64,000 nt of DNA, from the NCBI GenBank assembly GCA_963978895.1, contig OZ022245.1, positions 27,973,620 to 28,037,619 of the forward strand, read 5' to 3'. This document shows, one piece after another, positions 49,501 to 64,000 of this stretch. The stretch's first letter is position 1. Each line of letters starts with the position of its first letter. The notes beneath the pieces are model-generated. The model made no database searches and had not been told where the DNA came from. It saw only the letters and a program-made list of their open reading frames with translations. Position numbers and translations under genes: made by a program. Source of the DNA: Erpobdella octoculata. Its lineage: Eukaryota; Annelida; Clitellata; Hirudinida; Erpobdellidae.

Positions 49501-52500
49501 AATTACTTAATACATCCATAAACACGAACACTTGTTGCTGACGATATCATAGAAGAATGTAATAATTAATGCTGAAAACAGCGAGCGACCGAATAGTAAA
49601 TTCATGCTTCTTAGTGCAAAATGAGTATTTGAGCAGGCTGTTGAATTTTCAGAGGCATCATTAAAGGATAGGGATGGAATAAAAACAATATTATAATATT
49701 TTTCTCAAATCAATAATAAATAGTTTAACTTATGAGCCTATATTTTTGAATACTGAAATAGCAGATTTTGCTGCACCTATATCACCTAAATAATACTCTT
49801 ACTGGCGACACAACATGTGACAATAAATTTACACAGAAATATAAATATAAACAGCTGAAAACTCCAGATGTGTTTATAACATTTTCTCACAGCACACTCT
49901 GCTGTGAATAACCAATGGTGTAATATGTTGCATTAAGGCGCATTTAATAGGTCATTCCAACCCCAATCGTCCTGATTAGGATGGAAGCTAATGGAGATTT
50001 CTCCAAGGTGCAAAAATTTTTGAATCCCACCCAACCCTGTCATTTTTAATTATAAAACTCGGCAAACGAACTGTGCCTATTAGCTGCTAAAGGTCAACAC
50101 TTGTTAAATTTTATTAACTCAGAAAAAATGTTCAAGATGTTCTCCCAAATTTGTATTTTTGTTTGGTAGTTTTTCGAAAATTTCCAAGCTTTTTTTTAAC
50201 CAAAGTGGAGATTCATTCCTGTATAAACACAAATTTTGTTTTAGAGCAATTAGCATAAATTACAACTATTGAAAGACACATAAACAACAGCCACTAATAT
50301 TATATTCTACAAATCGGGTCCAATCCTTTCAGGTACGTACCGTTCCGGTGCAAGATCCCCTGCACTGCTCGTGACATTTGATGCAAATCACTGGCCTACC
50401 AGGTTCAGGAGTAGAACTGGGTGGATACCAGCCACCTGAGCAGGAGGAAGTACACTCCTTGCCCTGCCTGTGTGACCTGCAGCTGACGCACTGAGTGTTC
50501 AGTGGTCCGAAGCAACCCTGGTCGCTGCATTCTGGAGAGCATTTGTGACCTTTTTGTTCTGATAAAAAGTTGATATTATGAATAGAGAGAAAATATAATC
50601 TAAATATATGTTCTATAAATACATATGTATCTAAGATATATATGATATAAACATAGAGAAAAATATCATAGAACGAACCACACTCAGTTTGGTTTGTATT
50701 ATTTCCTACAAAAACCCGTTGGTTAGCGTGGTCTTTCAACATAGATGTCCAGTTCAGTTTAGACAGCTCACTGCCAAAACAAAGCCTTGAATTGTTTTTG
50801 ACAAAGACAGCCCCATTGGCAATTGTTTTCAGAGAATCCAAGCCAAGACTTTCCAGAGAGGTTTTATAGATCAAGAGAGAAATGCCGCTGCTAAATGATC
50901 AATATATTATTGTTAGGTGGTTATTGAAAAATATTATTCATTGCTAGTTGCTGCAAAATTTTTTTTTAATCTCCTTAACTTACTTGAGTTCCTTGCCATT
51001 GATGATTCTCAAGTTGTGAAGGAAGGAGAGATCAGTGAGAATAGGAGAATCCGCATCAACAGATAGGAAGCCTTCAATTGTAGTCACATTTTCTAACATT
51101 CTAAGTGTTGACATGTTGAGAGGTTTGAAGTCATATTCCCTGTATACAAAAAAACCAAGACAATGGTGTATGAACAGTGAACCAAGTACATAATGTCATT
51201 TTATCAATCTATATATATAAGAATCTCGGGTCATAGTGTTTGACTTCAAACTCCTCCGAAACGGCTGAACCAATTTTTATGAAACTTTTTGTGTACATTT
51301 TGGAGGATTGAGGTTAGAATGTAATCTATTTAGAATAATTTTTATTCTAAATAGTTATTTCGGAAAAACAAAGGAAAACAGACAGACAAACATTCATATA
51401 TACATACATACATACATATATACGAGAAAGCGACCGGGAGAGCAAGCGGGAAGGAAACAGGAGCGAGAAAGAAAAACGATGGAAAAACCTCTAAAACACC
51501 CAGGCAACGCCGGGTACCCCGCTAGTATATATATAATAAAAGGAACCAATATACATATTCCAAATTTTAGCTGAGCCAAATTTATAACACAGGTGAACCC
51601 ATATGCAACACTGTAGACCAATATATAGTACAAGTTATGCCCATGTAGACAGGTGAGCAATAGAGGAAAAAAAGATAAATTATAATTGTTTACTGACATT
51701 TTGAAGGTGCTGTCCACAATCTTCAGATTCCCATCGATTATAGTGCAGCCCTCCATGTCGAAGATGTTTTTAGAAGATAAAAACGGTTTCGGTGCAGAAC
51801 AGACTGGCAATAAAATTGAGACATATAAGGTAATCTTTATCAATTCATTTACTAGCTTAGAATATATGACTGAGTCAACCATAAAACCCATAATTATATA
51901 AAAAGTAAAACAATGAATACAAGTTAATGAAAATAAAAAAATTACTATAATTAAATTTCAAATCAACAAATTTTATGCTCATCAAATAATGAGTCTGACC
52001 TTTAGGACACGCTCCCTCACAGGGCACACAGCGACCATCACCGGGCATTTGACCTTGGGGACAATTCTTCACGCAAGCTCCACCCTCGATGTACATGTGA
52101 GCTAGAAGGTAAGTAACAATTACGAATGGTTAGTGTTGTGATGATATTTGAATATCGGTTAATCGAGTAAGTAATATCGATTGATAAATTTAAACATGTA
52201 AATTTAACGTATTGATTATAAAAATGAACAATCATTGATTGATTTTGATAATAGATATATGACAACAAATTAGTTACAAGGGCACTGGTCAAGGCAGTCG
52301 TGACCATAGGCGTATTTAACTTTTGGGTTTTCCTCCCACAAGAAGGTGAGATAATTGTAGATTTTCGGAGGGGGACAGCTGTCCACGCAAGACCCGGAGT
52401 CCGAAAATTTATGACATGCCTGTGAAAAAAAGAATTAATTTAACTACAAGATAAAAATGGCTTTTTAAATGCAAACAGTATAAATGCCGTTACATCGAAC

Positions 52501-52558
52501 TCAATTAATTGAAAATTCTACTTGCATCGATGCTGCTCAGAACGTTAAAGTAAAATTA

Positions 52559-52589
<31 letters not shown>

Positions 52590-55500
52590 CGCAATAAATA
52601 CCCACAAAGCACTGGTCAGAAGATTTCCCAAAACATCCGCCTGTACAGGTTTCTTTACAACATTGGTCCCAGTCGGTTCCGAAACATCGATCTGCACACT
52701 GCTCCTTGCAGTGAACTCTGGTGACTAGAAAAAAACACTTTTATTTAAGAATCATAACAACGAAAAAAGGGATATAATAATTAAAGGGCACTGAATCGTG
52801 CACATAACTCTATAAAGTAAATTCAAATCTAAACCAGAAACATAACAAATAAAATCAAAATCTCTCACATTTCTATATTTAAATGACTTACAGTTTTGAC
52901 AATTATTTTGACCAGGACCCCAGCAGTATTTCTTGCCTTCAAATTCAGTGCATTCGTCAGCGCAGGCGCCACCTGGTAAAATAACGATCAAACTCGTTTT
53001 TAAATAAAACTTCAATGCTTTTCGGCTTCGGCATGATTGAAATTAAAAGAATTGTTTTAAATTGTGTAGTCTAGTGGTACACCACAACAATAAATATCAC
53101 TGATGTAACATAATCCCAATGCACACTTAAATATATGTGCACCAGAATCCAGAAATGTAGTACTTAGTACTCGTACTCGAGTACGATTTTTAAGTACTCG
53201 GACTCGAAGCCTTCGTACTCATACTCGTTTTCCACTCCGTACTGAGTAGCAGAGATGTAGTACTTGAAACTCGTACTCGAGTACAACATTTAGCAAAAAA
53301 ATTGAACAAACATTGTAAACTCTTGATTTCTGTGTCAAAATTGACTGTTGAGCTTGGGCCGGAGAGAATGTCTTTCCAGAGGACTGAGTCTTCGTTACAC
53401 AGAAGTTTGTTATTGTAGAAGTAAACATCTCCATTCAATATTTCTAAATAACAAAAACAAAATTTTAAAATGAATCAAGAAAATAAAGACTAACGCGACC
53501 TCACAAATTAAAGCTTTCAACCCGAATGCTATATTAGAATCATCAACAAAAACCTGAAAACTTCGTATTCAATTTACTGGATTAGCATAAAATTAAATAA
53601 ACATGGTTTGCACAGAAGTGAGAGTGTTTTATAAAGTAGAAATGCTTCTTACCAACTAAGGAAGTCAAACCAAGTTCTCTCAGTCCATCTGAATTCCTGT
53701 AGTTGCTGTAAACGATGAGACTGAACTGTCTGAATCTTTCCCTGAATGCAAAACAATCTCCATTGTTGGAAGAAAAATATAAAGTATAGAAAAAAATCTA
53801 CTTTTTGATAGTTACTTACTCCGAAGTAAAAGGATTGGTCACATTCTGGCCGTATAGCATTTCACCCCTGATCAGTCTCAAGCTGTTCAAGCCCAGTGTC
53901 TCTGATAGGACATTGAAAAAGAGCACATAACCTGTCACCTCTTCAATTGAACTCAAGAATGAAAGGTCAACTGCTTCTTCGTCTAAACTGACAATCTCCA
54001 AGTTGCCATCCACTTTTGTACAGTTTTCATAACGCTGTTTCAGGTCTTTCAGTCGGTCCTTGGCTGAACCACTGATGGACATAGAGTGACTCTTTCCCAG
54101 GCATGCTATTCAAAAACAATGAGAGCATTAAAAATATATCAATGTATAATGACAAACAAACTATAATGTGAAGAATTATTATAAAAGTAGATAATTGTTT
54201 AATATGGTATGATGTAGCATAGTAATGCAAGCCGCATTCTAATTACGGTCCGTCAATAAAACAAGTTACAACGAATTAATGGCCAGGACAACAATACACA
54301 TACATTTAATAACCCTCTCAACTCTTCATACCTTATGACCTCTTTGAGATGACCTTGACCTTATGGCATATAAATGAGTCAGGGGGGGATAAAGAGTTAT
54401 ATTGTACTTGCCTAATTTCTTAAAAATAAAGATTTAAATAAGGGTAGAGTTGTTTACTGAGAGTGAGATTAAGAGAGAGAAGGAGGAAGTTAATTGAAAA
54501 AACCTGCACAAAAAAAGCGTTACAAAAATGAATAAATTCGTTAGCACAGCGCCTGGAAATATGCCTTAGAGAATGTTGTTAAGAAGAAAAATAGAAATAA
54601 TAATAATAATAATATGATAAAAAAATGAGCTGCATCTCTAGAATAAAAGTAAAAGATCAAAGAAGGAAATATGGAGTGAGAAAAAAAACGTCAGCTGAAA
54701 AATCATTGGGCTTCATAGTTTATTACGATGATGGAATGTAGAAACAAGATAGCTGATGAAAACATCTAAAAGCATTCAGATCCCGTTTTTTAGCTGATTT
54801 CTTTGAGAAAGAAAAGGTAATGCGTAGAAATATCAGTGTGTGTGTATAAATATATATGTGTGTGTATGAGACGAACTTACAATAGCTATTTTTGAATAGG
54901 GCAGGGGGTTAGGGAAAGGCCTGTAACGGGACTACTGAGGCCCAACCCATCAAAGTAAATGGCCATAAATCTTTGAAAAAATTATGATCGTTAATAACCT
55001 TGAATTTTATTATAAAAATGAAAATGAAGTTTAGGGTAAAGTTCGTAATGTGACTAATGTTTGTGTATCATTAAGTCAGCTAAGCTTTTTTATCAGTACG
55101 ATTCTGTTTCACATTTAGTTTGTTTGTTTATTTAATTATATATTTATTTTGCTTTTTCTTTATGCTGATACACTCAAGCTGACCTTTATTCGCTCAGAAT
55201 GACCACAAAAATAAACAATACACTTTCATGATTATGGCAAGCGTTTAGCGAGTAGTACGGCTGATTAATAATAGCGATTTAGTTTAGATACAACACAAAT
55301 AAGAGTATTTGATGAGGTGCAAAGGGTGGAAAAATACTTCTGGGATAGCCATCCACTTCACTTCAATGATCTAAATAAACTATTCCTTCTTGCGATCTTG
55401 CAGTTTGATTCCTTAGCTTTTTCACTGGTGGCTAGTTCACTTACTTATTCATTATATCCTCTTTCTTTTTCTCTCTCTTTTTTTTACTCATTTTCCCCTT

Positions 55501-55645
55501 TATTTTCTCTGGTAATGCATTAGCATTAATCGTTAAAGCAACGTAAACGCTTCTGTGAAAAATCCGGCTAAATCAAAATCGCAATAGAATGTAATAGAAC
55601 ACGAATTGATTATGCTGCAGATAGCAAGGCATAATTATACGAATC

Positions 55646-55679
<34 letters not shown>

Positions 55680-56880
55680 TTTCCATGAAGGTTGGCAAAC
55701 TCAGCAGGAGATGACTCTTTGCACTTTAATCCTTTCTTAAGTGTATCAATGCAATTATAAATTAACCAATTATTCCCTAGAGGCAGTGGTGTCCCAGTAG
55801 GTGGCATGTTAAGTATCAGCAACAATTAATTACATACTAGCATTTAGCTCACCAACACCTAGCATCCTTTTTGAGTAGAGATGAATCGATAAGGCGTTAA
55901 CCAATAATTTTATTGGTCAGGCTGATAATCGGTTATAAAATATCGGCTAATTATTCATTGATGATATTTATTTTTTGAACTTTGTTTACTCATTAATGAG
56001 TTTAGCATAGTGTTTATTAATAAATGTTATCACATCAACACGAGTGGCTGGTGATGATGCCGAATCTTGCAAAAATTCTTATGAGGAATAATGCAGGTGC
56101 TACTTCCCCATTAACTCAGCCTGTGGTGTAGAAGACTTATTCAATTGACAGATTTAATGGATGCCTCAGTTATGCAGACTATTTATATTTATGCAGCTGA
56201 GTCAACAACCGATGGATCGCAAGCGAAGTCCATTGAGGGAGTGGACTGACAATGATGTCAGGAAAATGGCTCCCATTAAAAGCAGTTTGTGTATCCGCCA
56301 CCAACTAGTTTACTGAGTGAGCATCTCTTCATTGAAGCAGAGCTCGTACATTCTGATCCTCTTACACTCTGATAACCCCGCTTGAATGAATAAAATATGA
56401 TGTTGCTCTTCATTTAGAATAATTTAATGTGTTTTTCATAAACGATTTTTTAGAGACATTTTCTTTTTTTTTGCTTGTTAATTCTTTATTTTACTTTTTT
56501 ACTCTTTAAATCAATGTTTTTGTTGTTTATATGTTATTCACTTACTTATTCATTATCTTCTATTATATATATTTATGATATTTTGTATTATATGTTATTG
56601 TATTAAATATATTGCATTATATCTTATATATGTGTGTGTGTTGAGTTTCATTTGATAAATTATGATTAAATTGATGTGGACACTGGCATGGAAGGAAGGA
56701 GGCTGTATGTGTGGTGTGGTGGTGGTGATGATGATGATGATGACGTGAATGATGCAAAGCAATTATATATATAAACATGAGAGTAAGACAGGTCATAATA
56801 GAGAGATATGGAGTAATAATAATAATATAATATATTCTTCTGTATATATGCAATGAGACCTAAATAATGTAGATATAAGA

Positions 56881-56929
<49 letters not shown>

Positions 56930-58951
56930 AAATTCAAGCAATTAAATAGGTGAGAAAAGAATTCAAAAAAAGAAGGAGTTTAGTAATTAGCAGCTAACAG
57001 CCCTACAGTACGACAAAACTTAGTAATTAACAGCTCAAAGCCCTATAGTACAACAAAACTTAGTGATTTGCTATTTGCTACAAACAGCCCTTTAGTACCA
57101 CAAAACATAGCCAATGATAACATTAACATAAATGATTCACCGGTCTTCTTTGTACAGGCATGGCTATTATTTCCATATTTGGTGCTGTGCATATTTTTCA
57201 TACCTATCATCATCATCAGCAGCACCAAAATCATCATCTGCAACACTACATTATCACAATAACATCTCTTTGCCTTCGGACTTACAAGTTGCTTCATCTA
57301 TTTACGAGCAATAATTTATAAATGCAGCAATTGTTACATTATCTTAAATTATAGTATTACTTTGAATTGTCGCATTACTTTAATATGTTACATAACATTA
57401 AATTGTTACATTACATTAAATTGTTACATTACATTAAACAGTTACATTACATTAAATTGTTACATTACATTAAATCATTATATTACATTGAATTGTTACA
57501 TTACATAAATTGTAGCATTACATTATATTGTTACATTACTTCTACGACGCATTATAATATTGAGAGCGAAGATGATGGATCACACAAAAACACCAACATT
57601 AAATTACATCGAGCCTAATAATGGTCAACAAATTAAATTACTACAATGGCAAAATGTAATTATCAACAGTAAACATGCCGGCTATTAAACTGCTAGGTTA
57701 GTCTGTGAATGAAGAACAGTAGATGCATTTGGAAGATGATGACAGTTAGCTGTAATGGCTAACATATAAACATAAGCTATATCCAAACATAAATAGCTAG
57801 ACACTTGTTTTAAAGTCAAAAGTTTAGATATTAGCAGACGAGTCACTCTGCCATATCTTACTATAATAGCTAGATAATGTAAACAGCTACAAACAAAATG
57901 AGATGAAAGAGGAGATGTAAGGGGAGGGGGGAATGCTGGCTTGTTTACTTAAGCCACTTAGGTGGCGGCGAAATTCTTGGGATCAGAATGCAGCATTCAA
58001 GTTCGGAAAGCAAGCAAATAGCATCTCTAGAAACATAAATGGAATTTCTTTGAGAGAGAATTGCAAGAAATGAATTTCGTTCGTCCGTTCAAAAAAAGGT
58101 ACTTTGAAAAAAATTACAAGACTTCAATCGATTTATTTTGGCTCTTTGATTACTTGAATCTTTTCTTTATACGACTGCTTATCTGAAGCCTTCAGCTGTT
58201 TTGTTCATCTTGCATTTCGCACCTCATCGTTTATTTTCTACGACTTTTCTCTTTATTTTAATCTAATTTCATCGGCCTTCTCTGATGCTTTAAAACCACA
58301 AATTCTACTTTTTCATCTTGTTTTACTGATCTAATCTCTGTACCTGCAGGATCTAACTTGAAGTTTTCTTCCTCTCATTTCATCATATCGATCTCAATCT
58401 TATTAAAAACTCTTTTGCTAAGCGCTTGATTTCTTTCTGTTGTCAAAATTTACAGAGTCGTCTACCCTCTTCTCTTACAACTTTGTTGTCACAAAATGCT
58501 TCTGACAGAACTCATTAACATCTGTATGGCTGCTTTGTTGCATAGCGCCTTTAAACTTCAGTAAGAGATGCTATGAAAATTTTAGTGACTGGTCGATTGA
58601 ATAATGCGACAGGTAGGTAAAAAACAAACTTAATAAATTTGAAAAGAACTGAATTTCTGGAAACTCATGACTTTAATTTAATTACTGTCAGTGATTCATT
58701 AGTATTACATCAAGTCTGTCAATATCAATAGTAGTAGCCTCTCATTCAGAATATCATACTTGTTTATTTAAACTAAAGCTTTAAATGGACAAAATATCAC
58801 GAAAAAACAACGATTGATAAAATATGAAAACAAAATAGATTGAAGAAAATAAATCTAAAACAAACTTACATTTTGCGGCATCGGACAAAGAAGCAAACAA
58901 AGCGAAGATGAACAGAAGTAAAACGACAATCCTTTTCTTTTTAAAACCCAT
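43599..58951 (-). CDS. EGFR: EGF receptor tyrosine kinase B (full-length ectodomain)
   Basis: 29 exons in phase, 1378 residues: 58870-58951, 53820-54105, 53653-53741, 53312-53443, 52892-52972, 52606-52724, 52278-52419, 52000-52101, 51698-51803, 50984-51139, 50679-50890, 50341-50558, 49222-49292, 48866-49070, 48644-48798, 48448-48565, 48254-48372, 47938-48097, 47703-47816, 47512-47613, 47179-47361, 46965-47028, 46772-46863, 46576-46651, 45883-46029, 45600-45697, 45315-45432, 44878-45153, 43599-43912. Same domain order as EGFR-A, plus a further cysteine-rich module (exons 15-17, e.g. [14 protein letters not shown] and [10 protein letters not shown]) before the membrane, as in invertebrate receptors with a domain V. 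The transmembrane exon is residues 798-851 and the kinase about 852-1143 with all catalytic motifs. The tail has YLKM (PI3K-type YxxM), YYNQ and YFNS (Grb2-type YxN). It is probably the ancestral-form copy. Intron 1 is 4.8 kb. Confidence 0.94.
51208..51525 (+). mobile_element. Short Helitron-like element in EGFR-B intron 9
   Basis: 318 bp from TCTATATATATAAGAATC to a hairpin CCCAGGCAACGCCGGG, then TACCCCGCTAG, flanked by A and T. EGFR-A has the same 5' end at the same intron position but different sequence after it, so the insertion probably predates the EGFR duplication and has decayed or been overwritten in EGFR-A. Confidence 0.7.
53150..53290. repeat. Cluster of GTACTCGAGTAC-like palindromes
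   Basis: Repeated ACTCGTACTCGAGTAC motifs in EGFR-B intron 4, beginning about 20 bases beyond the exon-4 donor. EGFR-A intron 4 lacks it. Confidence 0.8.
54106..58869 (-). other. EGFR-B intron 1 (4.8 kb)
   Basis: No supportable exon inside. It contains CTCTTT-type pyrimidine runs, TA tracts (55650-55677, 56886-56930), a triple ~50-bp repeat (56975-57110, AAAACTTAGTAATT..CAGC..AGCCCT) and an ~18-bp minisatellite (57360-57545). EGFR-A intron 1 is only 1.7 kb; the proximal part (54106-54860) aligns with EGFR-A 39771-40730. Confidence 0.65.
57360..57545. repeat. Minisatellite of TTACATTACATTAAATTG
   Basis: About ten imperfect units of 17-18 bases in EGFR-B intron 1. Confidence 0.9.
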
Positions 58952-59685
<734 letters not shown>

Positions 59686-60750
59686 ATGGAAGACTATAAT
59701 AATAATAGTAATAGTAATAATAATTTAGATAAAAATGATAATAACACTATTGATGTTAATGATAATGATAAACCCCGAGAAGAAATCGAATTATGCATAA
59801 ACAACGTTGTCTGTACATTTACTTGCTCTTGCTCTATCGACTTGAGACACGTTGCGCAAAACCTTCCAAACACCGAGTACAGAAAGGAAAAGGGATTTGT
59901 ATCCATAAAGTTACGTGATCTACACGTCACGGCTAGCATATGGCCGTCAGGTACGATAACCTGTACGGGTGCCACGAGCGAGGAGCGGGCCTTAAAAGGG
60001 GCGAAGCTTCTAGGACGTCGTCTGAAAAATAAAGGTTACGATGTCAGACTCAGACGTTTCAGAGTCGTCAACGTTCTAGCAACTTCTTTCTTGTCGTGTC
60101 AAGTAAATTTGAAATCGTTCACGGCCGCCTATCCTGATAACGCATCGTTCAATGAATGTAACAACCCTGGAGTCACTTTTAGGATCGAAGAATTCCGTTC
60201 CACTGCGAAAGTCTTTAGATCCGGTAGTATAACCATTACATCTTCAAAGATTCAGTCCATAATACTAACCTTGGAGATTCTTTACCATTTGGTTGTGAAT
60301 TTTAAGGTGCCCGAGACTGAAAATGAAAATAAGAAAGAGCCTACTAGCTCTAAACGCGGTGATGATAAAGGTAATGACAAGACTGATGATGACAATGTGA
60401 GTCCTTTCGAACTCGATGAAATTGGAAACGCTGTCAATCTTGACGATGGCGTTGATAAGGCCGTCAAACTCGATGACGCTGACAATGATGATGACACTGA
60501 CGATGACGACGACGATAACACTACACATAATTACGACACAAGCCTTAACGACACCCCTAATAACAATAACCACATCAGAAAAAGTAAAGTTTTGCCTTGT
60601 GCCTCTTACTCAAACTTTCAATCATTGTCATCTTATGATGAGATTGATGAAGATAAAAGAAATGGTTATCAGGATATTGACTTAAAATGGGATAGCCTAG
60701 AACCGGGTAACGATTTTATGTTAGATTCTGAAGGCGGAATGAAGCCATGA
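59686..60750 (+). CDS. TBPL1-like: TBP-related factor 2 (TBPL1/TLF)-like protein 1
   Basis: A single exon of 354 residues. An Asn/Asp-rich leader (1-30) is followed by a TBP-type saddle core at about 33-208 with two repeats. The first has INNVVCTFTC, ASIWPSGTITCTGATSEE and ALKGAKLLGRRLKNKG; the second has FRVVNVLATSFLSCQVNL and FRSGSITITSS. TBPL1 in vertebrates reads ITNVVCVF, GKIICTGATSEEEA and FKVVNVLA at the same places, so assignment to TRF2 rather than TBP is good. TRF2 does not bind TATA boxes; it partners TFIIA and drives TATA-less promoters. The 146-residue tail is very acidic (Asp runs) and not part of the core, which makes the protein nearly twice the vertebrate length. AATAAA is at 60979. 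The lack of introns raises the possibility of retroposition, but the frame is intact. Confidence 0.92.
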   Translation: MEDYNNNSNSNNNLDKNDNNTIDVNDNDKPREEIELCINNVVCTFTCSCSIDLRHVAQNLPNTEYRKEKGFVSIKLRDLHVTASIWPSGTITCTGATSEERALKGAKLLGRRLKNKGYDVRLRRFRVVNVLATSFLSCQVNLKSFTAAYPDNASFNECNNPGVTFRIEEFRSTAKVFRSGSITITSSKIQSIILTLEILYHLVVNFKVPETENENKKEPTSSKRGDDKGNDKTDDDNVSPFELDEIGNAVNLDDGVDKAVKLDDADNDDDTDDDDDDNTTHNYDTSLNDTPNNNNHIRKSKVLPCASYSNFQSLSSYDEIDEDKRNGYQDIDLKWDSLEPGNDFMLDSEGGMKP

Positions 60751-61608
60751 TAATTGCATCACACCTAGGAAAATAGCTTTTGTTCTGGAGATATAAAAAA
60801 TTTGGATGAAGGAAGAAAAAACAATTGTTTCAATTTTGAAAGTTTCGTGTCAAGGAAACCAAAATACTCGATGGACAAAAGATGGTTAAGATAAATGTTT
60901 ATCGTCTACTTCTAAAGCCTGAAGATAATGTTATTTCTATTTTTTTTAATGATTTTATCGACAATTTCAAACAAATTAAATAAATCTGTAAAGAAAATAA
61001 TTTGGTTGGAGGGAGACAGTCCAGACATTTTAGGCTTTGTCTCCCCTATATGTGAAAAAAGTTGTAAATTTTTACGCCCCCGGTCAAGTTTTGCAGAAAA
61101 AGTTACTAAATTTGTACCCCCGTTTGTTCATCGACTCTCTCCCCAATATTTCAAATAAATCACCGCCTTTGGTATATGCGGTTGGTTAAAGTTGGTTTTA
61201 AATGGCATTTGCAGGTGGTGCCCGAAATTGGAGTGTGGTACGTCTTTATTACCTGTTATTACATTATTACCTGGATCTTGTTGCTGAACCGGTAAGCTCA
61301 ATTGAAGCGACACCAAGAACCAGCATGGTGGTCATCAGAAGAAAATAAAGCTATAGCAACTAGAAGTTATAAGTTTTGCAGCCTTAAAATGCAACTTTAA
61401 TCTTATCATGAAAAGATGTTACAAAAAAAACGTCGAAAAATAATGATTTAATTCAAATGCTTGTCTGCATTTAACTAAGTTTTAATTCAACGGTGATTAT
61501 GATAACAAGGAAGATGATGGTGGTGGTAGCGGTGGTGATAATAGTATTGTAAGTTATTGTTTTTTTTCTTTCCATGTAGCGCGACCACGACATTCATTCA
61601 TTCATTCA
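60751..61608. other. Spacer after TRF2-like gene 1
   Basis: 3' UTR of TRF2-like gene 1 and AT-rich DNA. No gene seen. A GATGGTGGTGG run lies at 61514-61540. Confidence 0.6.
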
Positions 61609-63001
<1,393 letters not shown>

Positions 63002-63432
63002 TTTTGGAATTACTTTGGTGCAGCTTGAAGGAGACTTATATTTTCTGTTTAAAAAAAGTTTTTAGCTTATTTTTCAAATAATTTTTAAATAAATGTGTTT
63101 TTATTATTTTATAAATAACTTTAATGAGCTATAAACTTGACCGAAACAACTCGACTCACAAGCTAGATTCAATCTTTCACCTTTAGGAGCAGCTGAATCC
63201 AAAAGCTTATCTGCTTCTTATATTTATAAGTATATATTTATATAATAACAATTTTTTCAAAGAAGCTGCAATTGATCAATTAACAATTTTTTGTTGTTAC
63301 TGTTACAGTAAAGTCAATATAACGATTGCTTACCTAATTGCGTATTTCTCTCTCATCAAAATGCAAAACTTTAACGAACATGTAAATAAACGAAAAATCT
63401 ATCTCTGAAAAGCTATTAAACATAGGAATTTG
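63002..63432. other. Spacer between Ly6-family gene and TRF2-like gene 2
   Basis: 430 bases of AT-rich DNA; both genes point left, so this should hold the Ly6-family promoter and the 3' UTR of TRF2-like gene 2. No motif stands out. Confidence 0.55.
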
Positions 63433-64000
63433 CTAGGCGATGAGTAGCTTATCGTTTGAAAACATGAACTTCTTTGGCGGGGGATTCGATTCATGGCTCA
63501 CTATCATTTTTCTCTTCAACTCACTGAGACGTGAGTTGGGAAAGATGTTTTCATGAAAGTCGCCAACTCCTTCGCTAGCTGCGTCTTGTTCATCTACGGC
63601 ATCTGCCTGGTCGTCGTTGGCGTTAGCTGCACAATGATGGCCCCATCTGTCGTTGTTGTTGTCTTTTGCGGGGTGTTCACGAGGGATATAAACCCTATAC
63701 TTTTTGACCAGATGGTAAACAATTCTTATGGTCGCCATGATTTTTTCCATACTGGGCCCGGTCATTGTGATGCTCCCCGTTGAAAATATCTTGGTCGAAG
63801 TGTTCAACTCCACTACCCTGAAGTGCAAACCTGGATTGACAGCTGTTTCGTAAATGGAATTGTCAGGATAGTTTCTGTCGAGCTCTGGCAAATTGACATC
63901 GAAAGGCACTTGAAAGCTGATCATTATGTTGACGATTTTAAACTTTAATAGTTTCGTTTCGCGGTGGCCTGTCTGTTTTAAGATTTTGGCGACTTTTTTA
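63433..64000 (-). CDS. TBPL1-like: TBP-related factor 2 (TBPL1/TLF)-like protein 2 (5' part beyond right edge)
   Basis: An open frame runs from the right edge to a stop at 63433, about 189 residues, entering inside the end of the first TBP repeat (KKVAKILKQTG). The second repeat follows: KFKIVNIMISFQVPFDVNLP, then NPGLHFRVVELNTSTKIFST and GSITMTGPSMEKIMATIRIV. FSTGSITMTGP is almost the vertebrate TBPL1 sequence, so this copy is closer to the family consensus than gene 1 (FRSGSITITSS). The C-terminal ~85 residues are Asn/Asp-rich, ending SNPPPKKFMFSNDKLLIA. The apparent Met at 63924 is internal to the domain and not the start. Whether this copy has introns cannot be seen. Confidence 0.9.
   Translation of the reverse strand, partial: KKVAKILKQTGHRETKLLKFKIVNIMISFQVPFDVNLPELDRNYPDNSIYETAVNPGLHFRVVELNTSTKIFSTGSITMTGPSMEKIMATIRIVYHLVKKYRVYIPREHPAKDNNNDRWGHHCAANANDDQADAVDEQDAASEGVGDFHENIFPNSRLSELKRKMIVSHESNPPPKKFMFSNDKLLIA

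Overview
The window is nuclear DNA from a bilaterian invertebrate animal. Every gene reads in eukaryotic style, with GT-AG introns whose phases match from exon to exon. It encodes a TBP-related factor of the TRF2/TBPL1 type (a bilaterian family) and two EGF receptors, one of which keeps the extra membrane-proximal cysteine-rich module seen in arthropod and lophotrochozoan receptors. The DNA is AT-rich, with long (TA)n tracts, Helitron-like and hAT-like insertions, a LINE remnant and minisatellites. I cannot name the phylum or species. Layout, left to right. 1-6096 (-): most of a USF3-like bHLH gene with a very long glutamine-rich exon, running off the left edge. 9146-11253 (+): a small single-pass membrane protein with a Thr/Ser-rich ectodomain. 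14247-16219: a mobile-looking unit with 13-bp terminal inverted repeats that carries a four-exon DUF4806-like gene. 16981-22640 (+): three spliceosomal B-complex genes in a row, namely a six-exon SNRNP27, an intronless SNRNP27-like gene, and an intronless ZMAT2/Snu23. 22726-25272 (-): TFIIIA, convergent with ZMAT2. 26.5-59.4 kb (-): two tandem EGFR genes. EGFR-A has 27 exons (1210 aa) and EGFR-B has 29 exons (1378 aa). They arose by duplication of a unit of about 15-16 kb that includes both UTRs. 59686-60750 (+): an intronless TRF2-like gene. 61609-63001 (-): a three-exon secreted Ly6/uPAR protein with ten cysteines, assembled here by splice phase. 63433 to the right edge (-): the 3' half of a second TRF2-like gene. 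Functionally the window holds transcription and RNA-processing genes (USF3-like, TFIIIA, two TRF2-like, SNRNP27 pair, ZMAT2) around a receptor tyrosine kinase pair; there is no sign that they form one pathway. The most informative part is the EGFR pair, because each copy gives an empty-site reference for insertions and deletions in the other. EGFR-A has lost about 106 residues of the ectodomain and several cytoplasmic docking tyrosines, all in frame, and carries a hAT-like insertion one base into an intron, where the target duplication preserves the splice donor. All gene models are hand-built from splice consensus and phase, with no transcript or database support.
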